A DNA stretch of 64,000 nucleotides from an uncultured Lachnospiraceae bacterium (GTDB lineage: Bacteria > Bacillota > Clostridia > Lachnospirales > Lachnospiraceae). The notes under the pieces are model-generated. The model saw only the letters and a list, made by a program, of their open reading frames with translations, made no database searches and was not told the DNA's origin. Positions 1-8,583 of the stretch are shown here, in pieces. Every line of letters begins with the position of its first letter. Position 1 is the stretch's first letter. Both the position numbers and the translations under genes were made by a program. The stretch covers positions 1 to 64,000 of the forward strand of contig USGM01000003.1 in the NCBI GenBank assembly GCA_900554205.1, written 5' to 3'.

Positions 1-1
1 T

Positions 2-43
2 GGCGAAGTCTCTGTGCGCGGCCTGTACGGTTATGTGGAATAA
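2..43 (+). CDS. 3' end of an unidentified gene
   Basis: An open frame enters from the left edge and ends at TAA (41-43) after 13 codons reading GEVSVRGLYGYVE. It stops 12 bases before the TTG start of the chromate-type transporter, so the two are probably co-transcribed. The visible residues are too few to name a family. Confidence 0.5.
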   Translation, partial: GEVSVRGLYGYVE

Positions 44-55
44 GGAGAAAGTATT

Positions 56-601
56 TTGAAGGAACTTTTGGAACTGTTTCTCACCTTTGCCAAGATCGGC
101 GTGATGACCTTTGGCGGAGGTATGGCGATGCTGCCGATCCTCGAGCGCGAGGTGGTGCAGAATAAGCACTGGGCAACGGAAGAAGAACTGGTGGACTATT
201 TTGCCATCGGTCAGTGCACACCGGGCATCATCGCCGTCAACACGGCGACATTTGTCGGGCAGAAGAGAAAAGGCGCGATGGGCGGCATCACCGCGACGCT
301 CGGCGTGGTATTCCCCTCGCTCGTCATTATCACGATCCTGGCGGGACTCATTACGAACTTTGCCCACCTTGCCTGGGTGCAGAACGCCTTTGCAGGCATT
401 CAGGTGTGTGTATGCGTGCTCATCCTGAACGCTGTGCTCAAGCTGCTGAAAAAGTCGGTCGTGGATAAGCGCACGGCGGTCATCTTTGTTATCGTGCTGC
501 TGGGGAATATGCTGCTGAGCGTTTCGCCGGTGTGGTTCGTGCTGCTCTCGGCGATGTCCGGCATCGTGCTGAAAAATCTTGAGGGGAGGGCGGCAAAATG
601 A
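56..601 (+). CDS. Chromate transporter family protein, first short subunit
   Basis: A 181-residue hydrophobic membrane protein of the CHR family, which moves chromate or other small anions. The conserved start FxKIGVMTFGGGMAMLPILEREVV lies near residues 11-33, and a TPGIIAVNTATFVG motif near residues 55-68. At about 180 residues it is the short (half-size) form, which works as a pair with a second half. It starts at TTG (56) behind AAGGAGAAA. Its stop overlaps the next start in an ATGA tetranucleotide, so the two subunits are translationally coupled. The family is certain; the real substrate is not, because short-chain CHR proteins are common in gut anaerobes with no known chromate exposure. 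Confidence 0.88.
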   Translation: MKELLELFLTFAKIGVMTFGGGMAMLPILEREVVQNKHWATEEELVDYFAIGQCTPGIIAVNTATFVGQKRKGAMGGITATLGVVFPSLVIITILAGLITNFAHLAWVQNAFAGIQVCVCVLILNAVLKLLKKSVVDKRTAVIFVIVLLGNMLLSVSPVWFVLLSAMSGIVLKNLEGRAAK

Positions 602-1173
602 CCTTGTATCTTCGCTTATACTGGGAATTTTTCAAAACGGGCCTGTTTGCCATCGGCGGCGGCATGGCGACGCTGCCGTTCCTTAAGGATATCGGATCGA
701 CCACGGGCTGGTTTTCGCAGACGGACCTGATGAACATGCTGGCTGTGTCGGAATCGACGCCGGGTCCTGTCGGCATCAACATGGCGACCTATGTCGGGCG
801 TGAGGCCGGCGGAATCTTTGGGGCGTTCTGTGCGACGTTCGGCGTCGTCCTGCCATCCTTTGTCATTGTGCTGATCGTTGCGAAATGCTTCGACCGGTTC
901 CGGAACAGCAGGATTGTGAAGGGCTGTATGTCCGGACTGAAACCTGCGGTGATCGGACTGATCGGCGCGGCGCTGCTTTCGACGGGTGCAACGGTGTTTT
1001 TTCCGGACGATTTTTCCGCGGAAAACATTTCCATGCCGGGGCTTCTGGTTCCCACCGCTATTTTTATCCTTATGTTTGTGCTGGCGCTGAAAAAGGTGCA
1101 TCCGATTCTCATTATCATTTTATCGGCTGCCTTGGGCATTCTTGCGGGCTCAAGTCTTGCAATTTGCGGGTGA
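598..1173 (+). CDS. Chromate transporter family protein, second short subunit
   Basis: A 191-residue membrane protein homologous to the gene before it. It repeats the family signatures: an FxTGLFAIGGGMATLPFL segment near residues 12-29 and STPGPVGINMATYVG near residues 53-67, followed by hydrophobic helices. The pair matches the two-gene short-chain CHR layout in which two halves with opposite topology form one transporter. Its ATG overlaps the previous stop by four bases. No clear terminator follows, and about 120 bases separate it from ptb. Confidence 0.88.
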   Translation: MTLYLRLYWEFFKTGLFAIGGGMATLPFLKDIGSTTGWFSQTDLMNMLAVSESTPGPVGINMATYVGREAGGIFGAFCATFGVVLPSFVIVLIVAKCFDRFRNSRIVKGCMSGLKPAVIGLIGAALLSTGATVFFPDDFSAENISMPGLLVPTAIFILMFVLALKKVHPILIIILSAALGILAGSSLAICG

Positions 1174-1292
1174 GCGTGTTATTATTTTAACGATTGTATG
1201 TGGTCTGTGAGTGTTGCCGGACTGCATGAAAAAATGATAAGAAAAGTCTGCCGGGGATTTCCGACAGCGAAGAAGAAAGGAAGCAACGACAA

Positions 1293-2219
1293 ATGAAGCA
1301 GGGTTTTGAACATGTGATCTCAAAGGTAAAGAGCTACAGCATGAAGAAGATCGCCGTAGCGGCAGCGCAGGATTCCGCAGTGCTGGAGGCTGTAAGGGAG
1401 GCGAAGGCACAGGGCATCGCTGAGGCGGTTCTGGTAGGTGATGAGGCTAAGATCAGGGAGATCGCGGCAGCGATGGATATGGATCTGACCGATTACAGGA
1501 TCATTGACGAGCCGGATATGATTCAGGCATCCCTCAAGGCAGTAAAGCTGGCACATGACGGCGAAGTAGACATGTACATGAAGGGTCTGATTGACTCCAA
1601 GAACTTCTTGAAGAGTGTGCTGGACAAGGAATTCGGACTGAGAACCGGTGGACCGCTGTCACATGTGTGCGTATTTGACATTCCCTGCATCGACAGACTT
1701 CTGTTCCTGACGGATGTTGCGTTTATGACCTATCCGACACTGGAGGATAAGGTAAATATCATCAAGAATACGATCCCGGTATGTAATGCCTGCGGCATCG
1801 GGAATCCCAAGGTGGCTCCTCTGGCAGCAGTCGAGGTGGTAAACCCGAAGATGCCTGTCACCGTGGAAGCGGCGGAACTGACAAAGATGTGCGAAGAGGG
1901 TCAGATCACGGACTGCATCGTAGACGGACCGCTTTCCCTTGATCTGGCGATCGATGCGGAGGCTGCAAAGCATAAGGCAGCGACCGACAGAAAGATTCAG
2001 GGAGATGCGGATGTGCTGCTCTTCCCCGATATCCACGCAGGAAACCTTGTCTACAAGGCAATCGTACATATGGTGCCCGGCGTAAAGAACGGTTGTATTC
2101 TGACCGGCACAAAGGTTCCCGTTATCCTGACCAGCCGTTCCGACACCTTCGAGACGAAGGTAAATTCGATTGCACTGGCTGCAGTTGTGGCTGAGGAGCT
2201 GAAAAAGAAAAATTCTTAA
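1293..2219 (+). CDS. ptb: Phosphate butyryltransferase
   Basis: A 308-residue enzyme of the phosphate acetyl/butyryltransferase family. It converts butyryl-CoA and phosphate to butyryl phosphate and CoA in the cytoplasm. Length and the whole-protein pattern fit Ptb: the MYMKGLIDSKNFLKSVL segment, the IVDGPLSLDLAID segment near the middle and the GDADVLLFPDIHAGNLVYK segment toward the C-terminus. The butyrate kinase gene follows after 30 bases with its own AAGGAGGA site, which supports butyryl over acetyl specificity. The start is ATG behind AAAGGAAG. Together the pair marks a kinase-type butyrate producer, the less common route in gut Lachnospiraceae, most of which use butyryl-CoA:acetate CoA-transferase. 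Confidence 0.93.
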   Translation: MKQGFEHVISKVKSYSMKKIAVAAAQDSAVLEAVREAKAQGIAEAVLVGDEAKIREIAAAMDMDLTDYRIIDEPDMIQASLKAVKLAHDGEVDMYMKGLIDSKNFLKSVLDKEFGLRTGGPLSHVCVFDIPCIDRLLFLTDVAFMTYPTLEDKVNIIKNTIPVCNACGIGNPKVAPLAAVEVVNPKMPVTVEAAELTKMCEEGQITDCIVDGPLSLDLAIDAEAAKHKAATDRKIQGDADVLLFPDIHAGNLVYKAIVHMVPGVKNGCILTGTKVPVILTSRSDTFETKVNSIALAAVVAEELKKKNS

Positions 2220-2249
2220 GCAAAATAATGTATTAAGGAGGATAAAGTA

Positions 2250-3317
2250 ATGGCAATTAAGAGCTTGATCATCAATCCCGGCTCTACATCGACAAAGATC
2301 GGTGTGTTTGAGGACGAGAATCTCCTGTTCGAGGAGACACTGAGACACTCCACAGAGGAGATTTCCCAGTATGAGACGATCGTGGATCAGAAGGATTTCA
2401 GAAAGAAGATCATCACCGATCTTCTCGCATCAAAGAATTTTGACATTCATTCCCTGAATGTTGTCGTAGGACGCGGCGGTATGTTAAAGCCCATTCCCGG
2501 AGGAACCTATGCGGTTACGGACGAGCTTCTTGCTGATCTGAAGAAGGGTGTACAGGGACAGCATGCGTCCAACCTCGGCGGTATCCTTGCAAGAGAGCTC
2601 GCTGATTCCATCGGCGTTCCCGCTTACATCGTTGATCCGGTCGTTGTGGACGAGCTGATGCCTATCGCAAGATATTCCGGTATGCCGGAGATTCCCCGTG
2701 GCAGTATCTTCCATGCTCTGAACCAGAAGGCGGTTGCGAAGAGATATGCGAAGGAGGTTGGAAAGCCTTATGAATCTCTGAGACTGATCGTGGTACACAT
2801 GGGCGGTGGTGTATCTGTCGGCGCACATGAGAGCGGCAGAGTAGTCGATGTGTTCAGCGCCTTTGACGGAGACGGAGCATTTTCACCGGAGCGTGCCGGC
2901 GGTGTGCCCTGCGGTGCACTGGTAAAGATGTGCTTCTCCGGCAAGTATACAGAGAAGGAAGTATACAGCAAGCTGATCGGCAAGGGAGGCTTCAACGCTT
3001 ACCTCGGAACGAACGATATGCGTGATGTGACGAAGCGTGCGAACGAGGGCGACGAGAAGGCTGCGGAGGCAAAACAGGCATTCCTGCTTCAGGTCGCAAA
3101 GGACATCGGCTCCATGGCCTGTGTGCTGAACGGCAAGGTTGACCAGATCATCCTGACAGGCGGTATCGCATACGGCAAGGATGTCTGCGAGGTTCTGAAA
3201 GAGAGAACAGGCTGGATCGCACCCGTTACCGTATATCCCGGCGAGGATGAGCTGCTGGCTCTGGCGCAGGGCGCTATGCGTGTCATGAACGGCGAAGAGA
3301 AGGTAATGGAGTATTAA
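2250..3317 (+). CDS. buk: Butyrate kinase
   Basis: A 355-residue member of the acetokinase fold that makes butyrate and ATP from butyryl phosphate. The N-terminal phosphate loop INPGSTSTKIGVF (residues 7-20), the VVHMGGGVSVGAH motif near residue 180, the GDGAFSPERAGGVP segment and the C-terminal ILTGGIAYG motif are all present, and the length is normal. It sits directly after ptb, so both last steps of butyrate synthesis are encoded together. Its TAA shares the palindrome TTAA (3314-3317) with the stop of the converging AraC gene, so the two genes end on overlapping stop codons with no terminator between them. Confidence 0.95.
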   Translation: MAIKSLIINPGSTSTKIGVFEDENLLFEETLRHSTEEISQYETIVDQKDFRKKIITDLLASKNFDIHSLNVVVGRGGMLKPIPGGTYAVTDELLADLKKGVQGQHASNLGGILARELADSIGVPAYIVDPVVVDELMPIARYSGMPEIPRGSIFHALNQKAVAKRYAKEVGKPYESLRLIVVHMGGGVSVGAHESGRVVDVFSAFDGDGAFSPERAGGVPCGALVKMCFSGKYTEKEVYSKLIGKGGFNAYLGTNDMRDVTKRANEGDEKAAEAKQAFLLQVAKDIGSMACVLNGKVDQIILTGGIAYGKDVCEVLKERTGWIAPVTVYPGEDELLALAQGAMRVMNGEEKVMEY

Positions 3318-4135
3318 CTCTGATTCCTGCGGTATTCTCTGGGAGATTTGCCGTAGACCTTCTTAAAGAGATCCTTAAAATAATTACTGTCATTAAAACC
3401 GTTTTCCAAGGCGATGTCCGTGATGGTGCTGCTGGTTGTCAGCAGTGCCGTCTGGGCATGTCGGAGACGCACAAAGTTCAGGTACTCCTTGAAACTCATT
3501 CCAGTGATCTGCTTGAACTTTTTGCTGAAGTAGGTCGGACTGAGTGCTGCCTGCGCCGATACTTCCGCTAAGGTGAGCGGTTTTTTGTAATTCCGGTAGA
3601 TGTATTTCGTCGCGGTTAGGATGTCGGCGTCGCGGGAGTTGAGAAGCTCCGGCTCTTCCTCGTTCATGACGGAATGGCGCATCAGCATCAGTAGAAGCTC
3701 CAGAAGATAACAGGTCATGAAACGATCCGAAAATTCGTCGATTTGTGTGCCCTCGGACAGCATACGGCCTAAGAGGGAGGAAATCGCATCCTGATAGAGC
3801 GCGGGAATGCTGCCCATAAAGGAACGAAAGACCTCGGAGGCGTTGGGCGTGAGCAGATTCCAGTCGATGTATTCCTTTTTGAAATAGATGGTGAGAATTT
3901 CACATGCGGCAGTGTCATACAGGGCATGATGCAGGCTGCCGGGAGCAATCAGCACAAAATCTCCCTTCTCGAGTGGGTAGACACTGTCGTTGAGAAGAAA
4001 ACGGCAGTTCCCCGACAGCAAAAAGAAAATTTCGTAATAGCTGTGGTAATGGTCGGACTGCCTGGGAGAAAAATCGCCCCTGCGCCCCCGCTCCACCATG
4101 ATTCTGTCAATGTCTCTTGTCTTTCCCTGACTCAT
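3314..4135 (-). CDS. AraC-family transcriptional regulator
   Basis: A 273-residue regulator. The N-terminal half is a cupin-like sensor, seen in HYHSYYEIFFLLSGN and the stretch LEKGDFVLIAPGSLHHALYD. The C-terminal 100 residues are a two-helix-turn-helix AraC domain with TLAEVSAQAALSPTYFSKKFKQ and the signature ITDIALENGFNDSNYFKDLFKK. Such proteins bind a small sugar or sugar acid and switch a nearby promoter. It lies between buk and uxaC, pointing the same way as uxaC but separated from it by a strong hairpin, so its target is not evident. No signal peptide or membrane segment is present. The ribosome binding site is weak. Confidence 0.9.
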   Translation of the reverse strand: MSQGKTRDIDRIMVERGRRGDFSPRQSDHYHSYYEIFFLLSGNCRFLLNDSVYPLEKGDFVLIAPGSLHHALYDTAACEILTIYFKKEYIDWNLLTPNASEVFRSFMGSIPALYQDAISSLLGRMLSEGTQIDEFSDRFMTCYLLELLLMLMRHSVMNEEEPELLNSRDADILTATKYIYRNYKKPLTLAEVSAQAALSPTYFSKKFKQITGMSFKEYLNFVRLRHAQTALLTTSSTITDIALENGFNDSNYFKDLFKKVYGKSPREYRRNQS

Positions 4136-4323
4136 ATTCTTTGAAACCTCTTACATCCTTTTTTCGGTATATTTCCTGCTGAAATACTGCGTTTAACGTG
4201 CCCGGACACAAAAAAACAGTGTTTTTTTACTTTTTTCACTAGAAAACACTTGAACCCAAAGCAATTATGATGTAATATTTCTTTGGGAATGAAATATTCC
4301 TCTAAAACTTTTCTCTCATACGA
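4136..4323. other. Intergenic region upstream of the AraC gene
   Basis: This AT-rich stretch should hold the promoter of the left-pointing AraC gene. It contains runs of A and T around a short ACAGTGT/AAACACT repeat (about 4215-4250) and a CCCAAAG/CTTTGGG inverted pair (about 4256-4287). I could not assign a convincing -35/-10 pair or operator. Confidence 0.3.
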
Positions 4324-4350
4324 AACGCCCCGGTCTGCACCCGGGGCGTT
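4324..4350 (-). terminator. Hairpin terminator after uxaC
   Basis: A perfect 10-bp stem, AACGCCCCGG (4324-4333) and CCGGGGCGTT (4341-4350), with a 7-base loop, begins 13 bases past the uxaC stop. The T-run on the minus strand is short (GTTTCG), so it may terminate incompletely. Confidence 0.7.
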
Positions 4351-4363
4351 TTACTGTCCTTAT

Positions 4364-5773
4364 TTACACCTCAAACTTAAAATAGTTTCTTGCGTTGTAA
4401 TAGGAAATGTTCTTCACGATCTCACCCAGCGTCTCGTAGTCCTGCGGAAATTCTCCGTTTTCTACCCAGCCGCCGATCAGATTACAGAGAATGCGGCGGA
4501 AGTATTCGTGTCTGGTGTAGGAGAGGAAGCTCCGGGAGTCTGTCAGCATCCCGACAAAGCCGGAGAGGTTTCCGAGGTTTGCCAGGGAGGTCAGCTGGTC
4601 GATCATTCCGGTCTTGTGATCGTTGAACCACCATGCGCTTCCCTGCTGGATTTTAGCAGTTGCCGTGGAATCCTGGAAGCAGCCGAGAATTGTTCCGATC
4701 GACTGGTTGTCGTTGGGATTCAGGCTGTACAGGATCGTTCTGGGCAGCTCGTCCGTGACGTTTAAGGCATTCAGGAAATCCGCCATCTGCGCGGAGGGCG
4801 CATAGTTGTTGATGCAGTCGTAGCCGGTGTCCGGGCCGAGCTTTTCGTACATCAGGGTATTGTTGTCACGCTTGCAGCCGTAGTGGAGCTGCATTGCCCA
4901 GTCAAGCTTGTGATATTCCTTACCGACGAAGAGCATGAACGCAGTCTTGAACTTTAATTCCTCTTCTTTTGTGAGAACCATGCGGTTTAATCTCTTTAAG
5001 AAGATGGCCTCGATCTCATCCTCGTCAGCGGGGCAGTACATGATGTACTCCAGAGCGTGATCGGACACGCAGCAGCCCATGGAGGCGAAGAATGCCATAC
5101 GCTTTTTCAGGGCTTCCTTCAGAGCGGCGAAGCTGTTGATCTCAGACAGTCCTGCGGCTGCGGCGAGCTTGTCGAGGTATTCAGGATAGTCCGGCTTTTC
5201 GATGTTCATCGCCTTGTCCGGTCTCCATGCGGGGAGCACCTTTGCTTCGAAGGTCTTGTCCCCGGCAATCATCTTGTGCCACTCGAGAGAGTCTGCGGGA
5301 TCATCGGTGGTGCAGATCAGGGTGACGTTGCTCTGACGGATCAGGTTACGCACGCTCATGGACGGCTGCGCCAGCTTTTCATTGCAGAGCTTCCAGACTT
5401 CGTCAGCGGTATTCTTGTTCAGGACGCCGGTATAGCCGAAATAGCGCTGAAGCTCAAGATGGCTCCAGTGAAACAGCGGATTGCCGATTGCCTTGCCGAG
5501 ACATTCTGCCCAGCAGCAGAACTTCTCATAATCCGAGGCATCTCCGGTGATGTACTTTTCATCGACACCGCAGGAGCGCATGAAGCGCCACTTGTAATGA
5601 TCGCCGCCGAGCCAGACCTGTGTGATGTTGTCAAACTGACGATCCTCCGCAATCTCTCTGGGGTTGATGTGACAGTGGTAGTCGAGTACCGGTGTCTCCG
5701 CAGCGTATTCGTGAAAGAGCTTCTTCGCTGTCTCTGTCTCCAACAGAAAATCCTTGTCCATAAATGCTTTCAT
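4364..5773 (-). CDS. uxaC: Glucuronate/galacturonate isomerase
   Basis: A 469-residue uronate isomerase, full length for UxaC. It turns D-galacturonate into D-tagaturonate, or D-glucuronate into D-fructuronate, as the first cytoplasmic step. The amidohydrolase-type metal motif LDYHCH places His33 and His35 at the N-terminus. Other family segments are GDHYKWRFMRSCGV, CTTDDPADSLEWH, GCCVSDHALEY and the C-terminal DSRSFLSYTRHEYFRR. It follows the LacI gene by 52 bases in the same direction and lies back to back with uxaB and uxaA, which act on the tagaturonate branch. I therefore infer galacturonate as the main substrate. The start is ATG 5773 behind AGAAGG. Confidence 0.95.
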   Translation of the reverse strand: MKAFMDKDFLLETETAKKLFHEYAAETPVLDYHCHINPREIAEDRQFDNITQVWLGGDHYKWRFMRSCGVDEKYITGDASDYEKFCCWAECLGKAIGNPLFHWSHLELQRYFGYTGVLNKNTADEVWKLCNEKLAQPSMSVRNLIRQSNVTLICTTDDPADSLEWHKMIAGDKTFEAKVLPAWRPDKAMNIEKPDYPEYLDKLAAAAGLSEINSFAALKEALKKRMAFFASMGCCVSDHALEYIMYCPADEDEIEAIFLKRLNRMVLTKEEELKFKTAFMLFVGKEYHKLDWAMQLHYGCKRDNNTLMYEKLGPDTGYDCINNYAPSAQMADFLNALNVTDELPRTILYSLNPNDNQSIGTILGCFQDSTATAKIQQGSAWWFNDHKTGMIDQLTSLANLGNLSGFVGMLTDSRSFLSYTRHEYFRRILCNLIGGWVENGEFPQDYETLGEIVKNISYYNARNYFKFEV

Positions 5774-5825
5774 TTTCTACCTTCTTTCTGCCGTCTTAAG
5801 CGGCCTCTTATTTCTTATCATAAAA

Positions 5826-6836
5826 TTAGAATTTGGTTGTTCCTCGTTTGATGATCTCGCCGGAAAAGATGGTCTTTTTCGGCATTTCGTTTCCACTGAG
5901 CACGCCCATCAGGGTCGTGATCAGGTGCTGGCAGAGCGTTTCGAGCTTGTTGTCAATGCTGGTGAGTTCGGGGTCGCAGCAGTTGACAAGCATGGAGTTA
6001 TTATATCCGAGAATAGAAAATTCTTCTGGAATAGAGTAGTGCATCAGCTTTGCATACTTTACGGCGGCGAGAGCGAGGTTGTCGTCCGCGGCAATGATCC
6101 CATGAAACTGCAGACCCTTGTCGTGCAGCTTTTTCAGGTGCTCCGTCATTGCGGGGATGTCCTCGTGAGAGCCGTGATAGAATTGCAGCAGGTTCGCACC
6201 GGTCAGCAGCTTCTTTTCCTCCATGGCGGCGCGATAGCCCGCGAGCTTTTTCTTTCCGCTGTAGGAGGTGGAGTTATAGAAATAGACAATGTCCTTAACG
6301 CCGGTAGAGAGCATCTGTAGCGTTGCGTCATACATGGAATTGAAGTCATCGGACACGATGCTGTAGACATTCGGCGCATCCAGAGCCGCATTGAGCAGCA
6401 TTACCGGAATCTGGGCGGCGGCCTCAATGATATAGTGATTGTCGGCATCCTTCTCATAGATGAAGTTGGAACCGACGAGGACGATGCCGTCCACCTTCTT
6501 TGTAATAAGAAGATTCATGGCGGCAACCTTGGCATCCAGCTCGTAGCCGGTACAGCAGAGAATACTGTCGTAGCCGTTTGACCGCAGCTTCTGCTCTATG
6601 TAATAAATCGCTTTTGCAAGATACAGGTCAGAACTGTCGGCGCACATGATGCCGATGGTTTTCATCGTGTTGAGACCTAAGCCCCGCGCAAAGGCATTCG
6701 GCGTGTATTCGTACTGGTTAATGACATCCAGTACTTTTTTCTTTGTCTTTTCACTGACGTTGCTACTGCCATTCAGTACCCGGGATACCGTCGCAATGGA
6801 TACCCCGGCTTTTTCGGAAATATCGTAGATGGTCAT
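5826..6836 (-). CDS. LacI-family regulator of the galacturonate locus
   Basis: A 336-residue LacI/GalR repressor. The helix-turn-helix is at the very start, MTIYDISEKAGVSIATVSRVLNG, followed by the hinge NAFARGLGL and a periplasmic-binding-protein-like sensor domain with DGIVLVGSNF and an SILGYNNS segment. The frame stays open 32 codons further upstream, but the family start is the ATG at 6836, which has a GAAAGG site, and that extra stretch is promoter DNA. The gene precedes uxaC and faces uxaB. Matching TGTAAG-type palindromes lie in both outgoing promoters, so it very likely represses both units and itself until a uronate-derived inducer binds. Confidence 0.92.
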   Translation of the reverse strand: MTIYDISEKAGVSIATVSRVLNGSSNVSEKTKKKVLDVINQYEYTPNAFARGLGLNTMKTIGIMCADSSDLYLAKAIYYIEQKLRSNGYDSILCCTGYELDAKVAAMNLLITKKVDGIVLVGSNFIYEKDADNHYIIEAAAQIPVMLLNAALDAPNVYSIVSDDFNSMYDATLQMLSTGVKDIVYFYNSTSYSGKKKLAGYRAAMEEKKLLTGANLLQFYHGSHEDIPAMTEHLKKLHDKGLQFHGIIAADDNLALAAVKYAKLMHYSIPEEFSILGYNNSMLVNCCDPELTSIDNKLETLCQHLITTLMGVLSGNEMPKKTIFSGEIIKRGTTKF

Positions 6837-6874
6837 ATAGGTGAAGCCTTTCTGCAAAGTTGTAAGAAAACGTG

Positions 6875-6888
6875 TGTAAGTAGTTTCA
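6875..6888. promoter_or_regulatory. Imperfect operator in the lacI-uxaC leader
   Basis: TGTAAGTAGTTTCA shares the intact TGTAAG half and the 2-base spacer with the perfect site at 7042-7057; the second half (GTTTCA for CTTACA) is degenerate. It lies about 10-25 bases downstream of the predicted start of the left-going transcript. A further TGTAAG half-site is at 6861-6866. Confidence 0.5.
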
Positions 6889-6903
6889 TGAAATCCATCT
6901 ACA

Positions 6904-6932
6904 ATTATATCTGAACAGGGTTTCTTTTTCAA
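6904..6932 (-). promoter_or_regulatory. Promoter of lacI-uxaC
   Basis: On the minus strand TTGAAA (6932-6927), a 17-base spacer and a perfect TATAAT (6909-6904) form a strong housekeeping promoter. It points at the LacI gene 68 bases away. Confidence 0.75.
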
Positions 6933-7007
6933 GTTTTATTTTTCACGGACGAGAGCTTTTTCTTATATAAAATGCAAGAAGTAATCAAAAAACAAAGACA
7001 TTTAGTG

Positions 7008-7036
7008 TTGACGAAAGGATGGAATGGAAGTAAAAT
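7008..7036 (+). promoter_or_regulatory. Promoter of uxaB-uxaA-GH28 operon
   Basis: TTGACG (7008-7013), exactly 17 bases, then TAAAAT (7031-7036). Transcription would start near 7043, on the first bases of the operator at 7042-7057, which is the classic arrangement for repression. Confidence 0.78.
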
Positions 7037-7041
7037 AGAAA

Positions 7042-7057
7042 ATGTAAGCACTTACAT
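7042..7057. promoter_or_regulatory. Operator for the galacturonate LacI regulator
   Basis: ATGTAAGCACTTACAT is an inverted repeat with 7-base arms around a central CA, placed over the predicted transcription start of uxaB. Size and symmetry fit a LacI-family operator. Assignment to the adjacent regulator is an inference from position and from the related site in its own leader. Confidence 0.75.
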
Positions 7058-7122
7058 AAAATTTTCACCCGAGATGTGCGGGTTGAGAAAAGATACAGGG
7101 ATGGAAGGGAGAAGGTTTGAAA

Positions 7123-8583
7123 ATGGAAGTATTAAGTCGGAACATGACTGGCAAGAAAGACAGACCAGTTAAGGTAGTCCAGTTTGGAGAGGGAAATTTC
7201 CTGAGGGCTTTCGTGGATTATATGATCGACATAGCCAACGAGGAAGGAAAGTTTGATGGGGATATTGTGCTGATCAAGCCGATCGAGTTCGGCAATCTGG
7301 ATAATTTCCACAGACAGGACTGCCAGTACACGGTTTCCCTCAGAGGAAATGTGAACGGCGAGGGCAAGATTATCAACCGTATTGTGACCAGTGTTGCGGA
7401 CGTGGTGGATGCCATCAACGAGTATGAAAAATACATGGGGCTCGCTGAGATCGACACGCTTCGATTTGTGGTCTCCAATACGACCGAGGCGGGAATTGTC
7501 TATGATGCGTCGGATCGCTTTGAACTGAATCCGCCTAAGACCTTCCCCGGAAAGCTGACGAAATTTTTATATCACAGATTCGAGACCTTCCACGGCGATA
7601 AGAGCAAGGGACTTGTCATGCTGCCGGTGGAGCTGATCGACGACAATGGAATTATGCTGCGCAAATGTGTTATGGAGCAGATCGAAAACTGGGGGCTCTC
7701 CGATGAATTTAAGAAGTGGGTCGAGGAGGCCTGTATCTTTACCTCGACGTTGGTAGACCGTATTGTCACGGGTTATCCGAGGGCAACGGAAAAAGAGGAG
7801 TGGGAGAAGCTGGGCTATGAGGATCATATCATGGTGACAGGCGAGCCCTTCGCCCTCTGGGTCATCGAGTCCGAGAAGGATATCAGCGGAGAGTTCGATC
7901 TTTCGGGCGCGGGACTTCCGGTTATCTTTACAAAGGATCATCATCCCTATAAGCAGAGAAAGGTGCGTATCTTAAACGGCGCACATACCTCCTTTGTCCT
8001 TGCGTCGTGGCTCTGCGGAAATGACATTGTAAGACAGTCCATGGAGGATGCGGACATTCGTAATTTCATGAACAGAACGATCTTTGACGAGGTGATTCCG
8101 ACACTGACACTTCCCGAGGAGGAGCTGAAGCAGTTTGCAGCGGAGGTAGTCAACCGCTTTAACAATCCCTATGTGGATCATTCGCTGCTTGCAATCTCCT
8201 TGAATTCCGTGTCTAAATGGCGCGCGAGATGCCTGCCCAGCCTGTTGGGCTATGTGGAGAAGTTCGGAAAGCTCCCCACGCATCTGACTTTTTCCATCGC
8301 GGCACTCATGGCATTCTATCACGGAACCGAAATAAAGGATGGAGTGTTAAAGGGAGACCGCGACGGGCAGCCTTATGATATTAAGGATGATATGGCAGTG
8401 CTGGAGTTCTTCCGTGACCATTGCAACGATGCTACCGAGAGCTTTGTGAAGGCTTATCTCGGCAGGGAGGATTTCCACGGACAGGATCTGAACCAGGTTC
8501 CCGGTCTGACAGAGGCGGTTACGGCTTATCTGGATGACATCAAGGCGAACGGCATGAGGGCGGCATTATGCAGGATTTCTTAA
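7123..8583 (+). CDS. uxaB: Tagaturonate reductase (altronate oxidoreductase)
   Basis: About 486 residues, a long-chain mannitol-dehydrogenase-family enzyme. It reduces D-tagaturonate to D-altronate with NADH in the cytoplasm. The nucleotide-binding start VVQFGEGNFLRAF is at residues 18-30, and the family core RKVRILNGAHTS lies near residue 285. In this family the two conserved segments distinguish UxaB from fructuronate reductase UxuB, and the GEGNFLRAF form fits UxaB. A TTG six bases upstream (7117) is an alternative start, but ATG 7123 has better spacing from AGAAGG. The first gene of the right-going uxa operon; its end overlaps uxaA by 16 bases, which implies coupled translation. Confidence 0.92.
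   Translation: MEVLSRNMTGKKDRPVKVVQFGEGNFLRAFVDYMIDIANEEGKFDGDIVLIKPIEFGNLDNFHRQDCQYTVSLRGNVNGEGKIINRIVTSVADVVDAINEYEKYMGLAEIDTLRFVVSNTTEAGIVYDASDRFELNPPKTFPGKLTKFLYHRFETFHGDKSKGLVMLPVELIDDNGIMLRKCVMEQIENWGLSDEFKKWVEEACIFTSTLVDRIVTGYPRATEKEEWEKLGYEDHIMVTGEPFALWVIESEKDISGEFDLSGAGLPVIFTKDHHPYKQRKVRILNGAHTSFVLASWLCGNDIVRQSMEDADIRNFMNRTIFDEVIPTLTLPEEELKQFAAEVVNRFNNPYVDHSLLAISLNSVSKWRARCLPSLLGYVEKFGKLPTHLTFSIAALMAFYHGTEIKDGVLKGDRDGQPYDIKDDMAVLEFFRDHCNDATESFVKAYLGREDFHGQDLNQVPGLTEAVTAYLDDIKANGMRAALCRIS

Noticed and set aside
4205..4245. A/T runs around ACAGTGT considered as a terminator
   Set aside because: Stem is short and the position, just upstream of the AraC gene on its own strand, fits a promoter region better.
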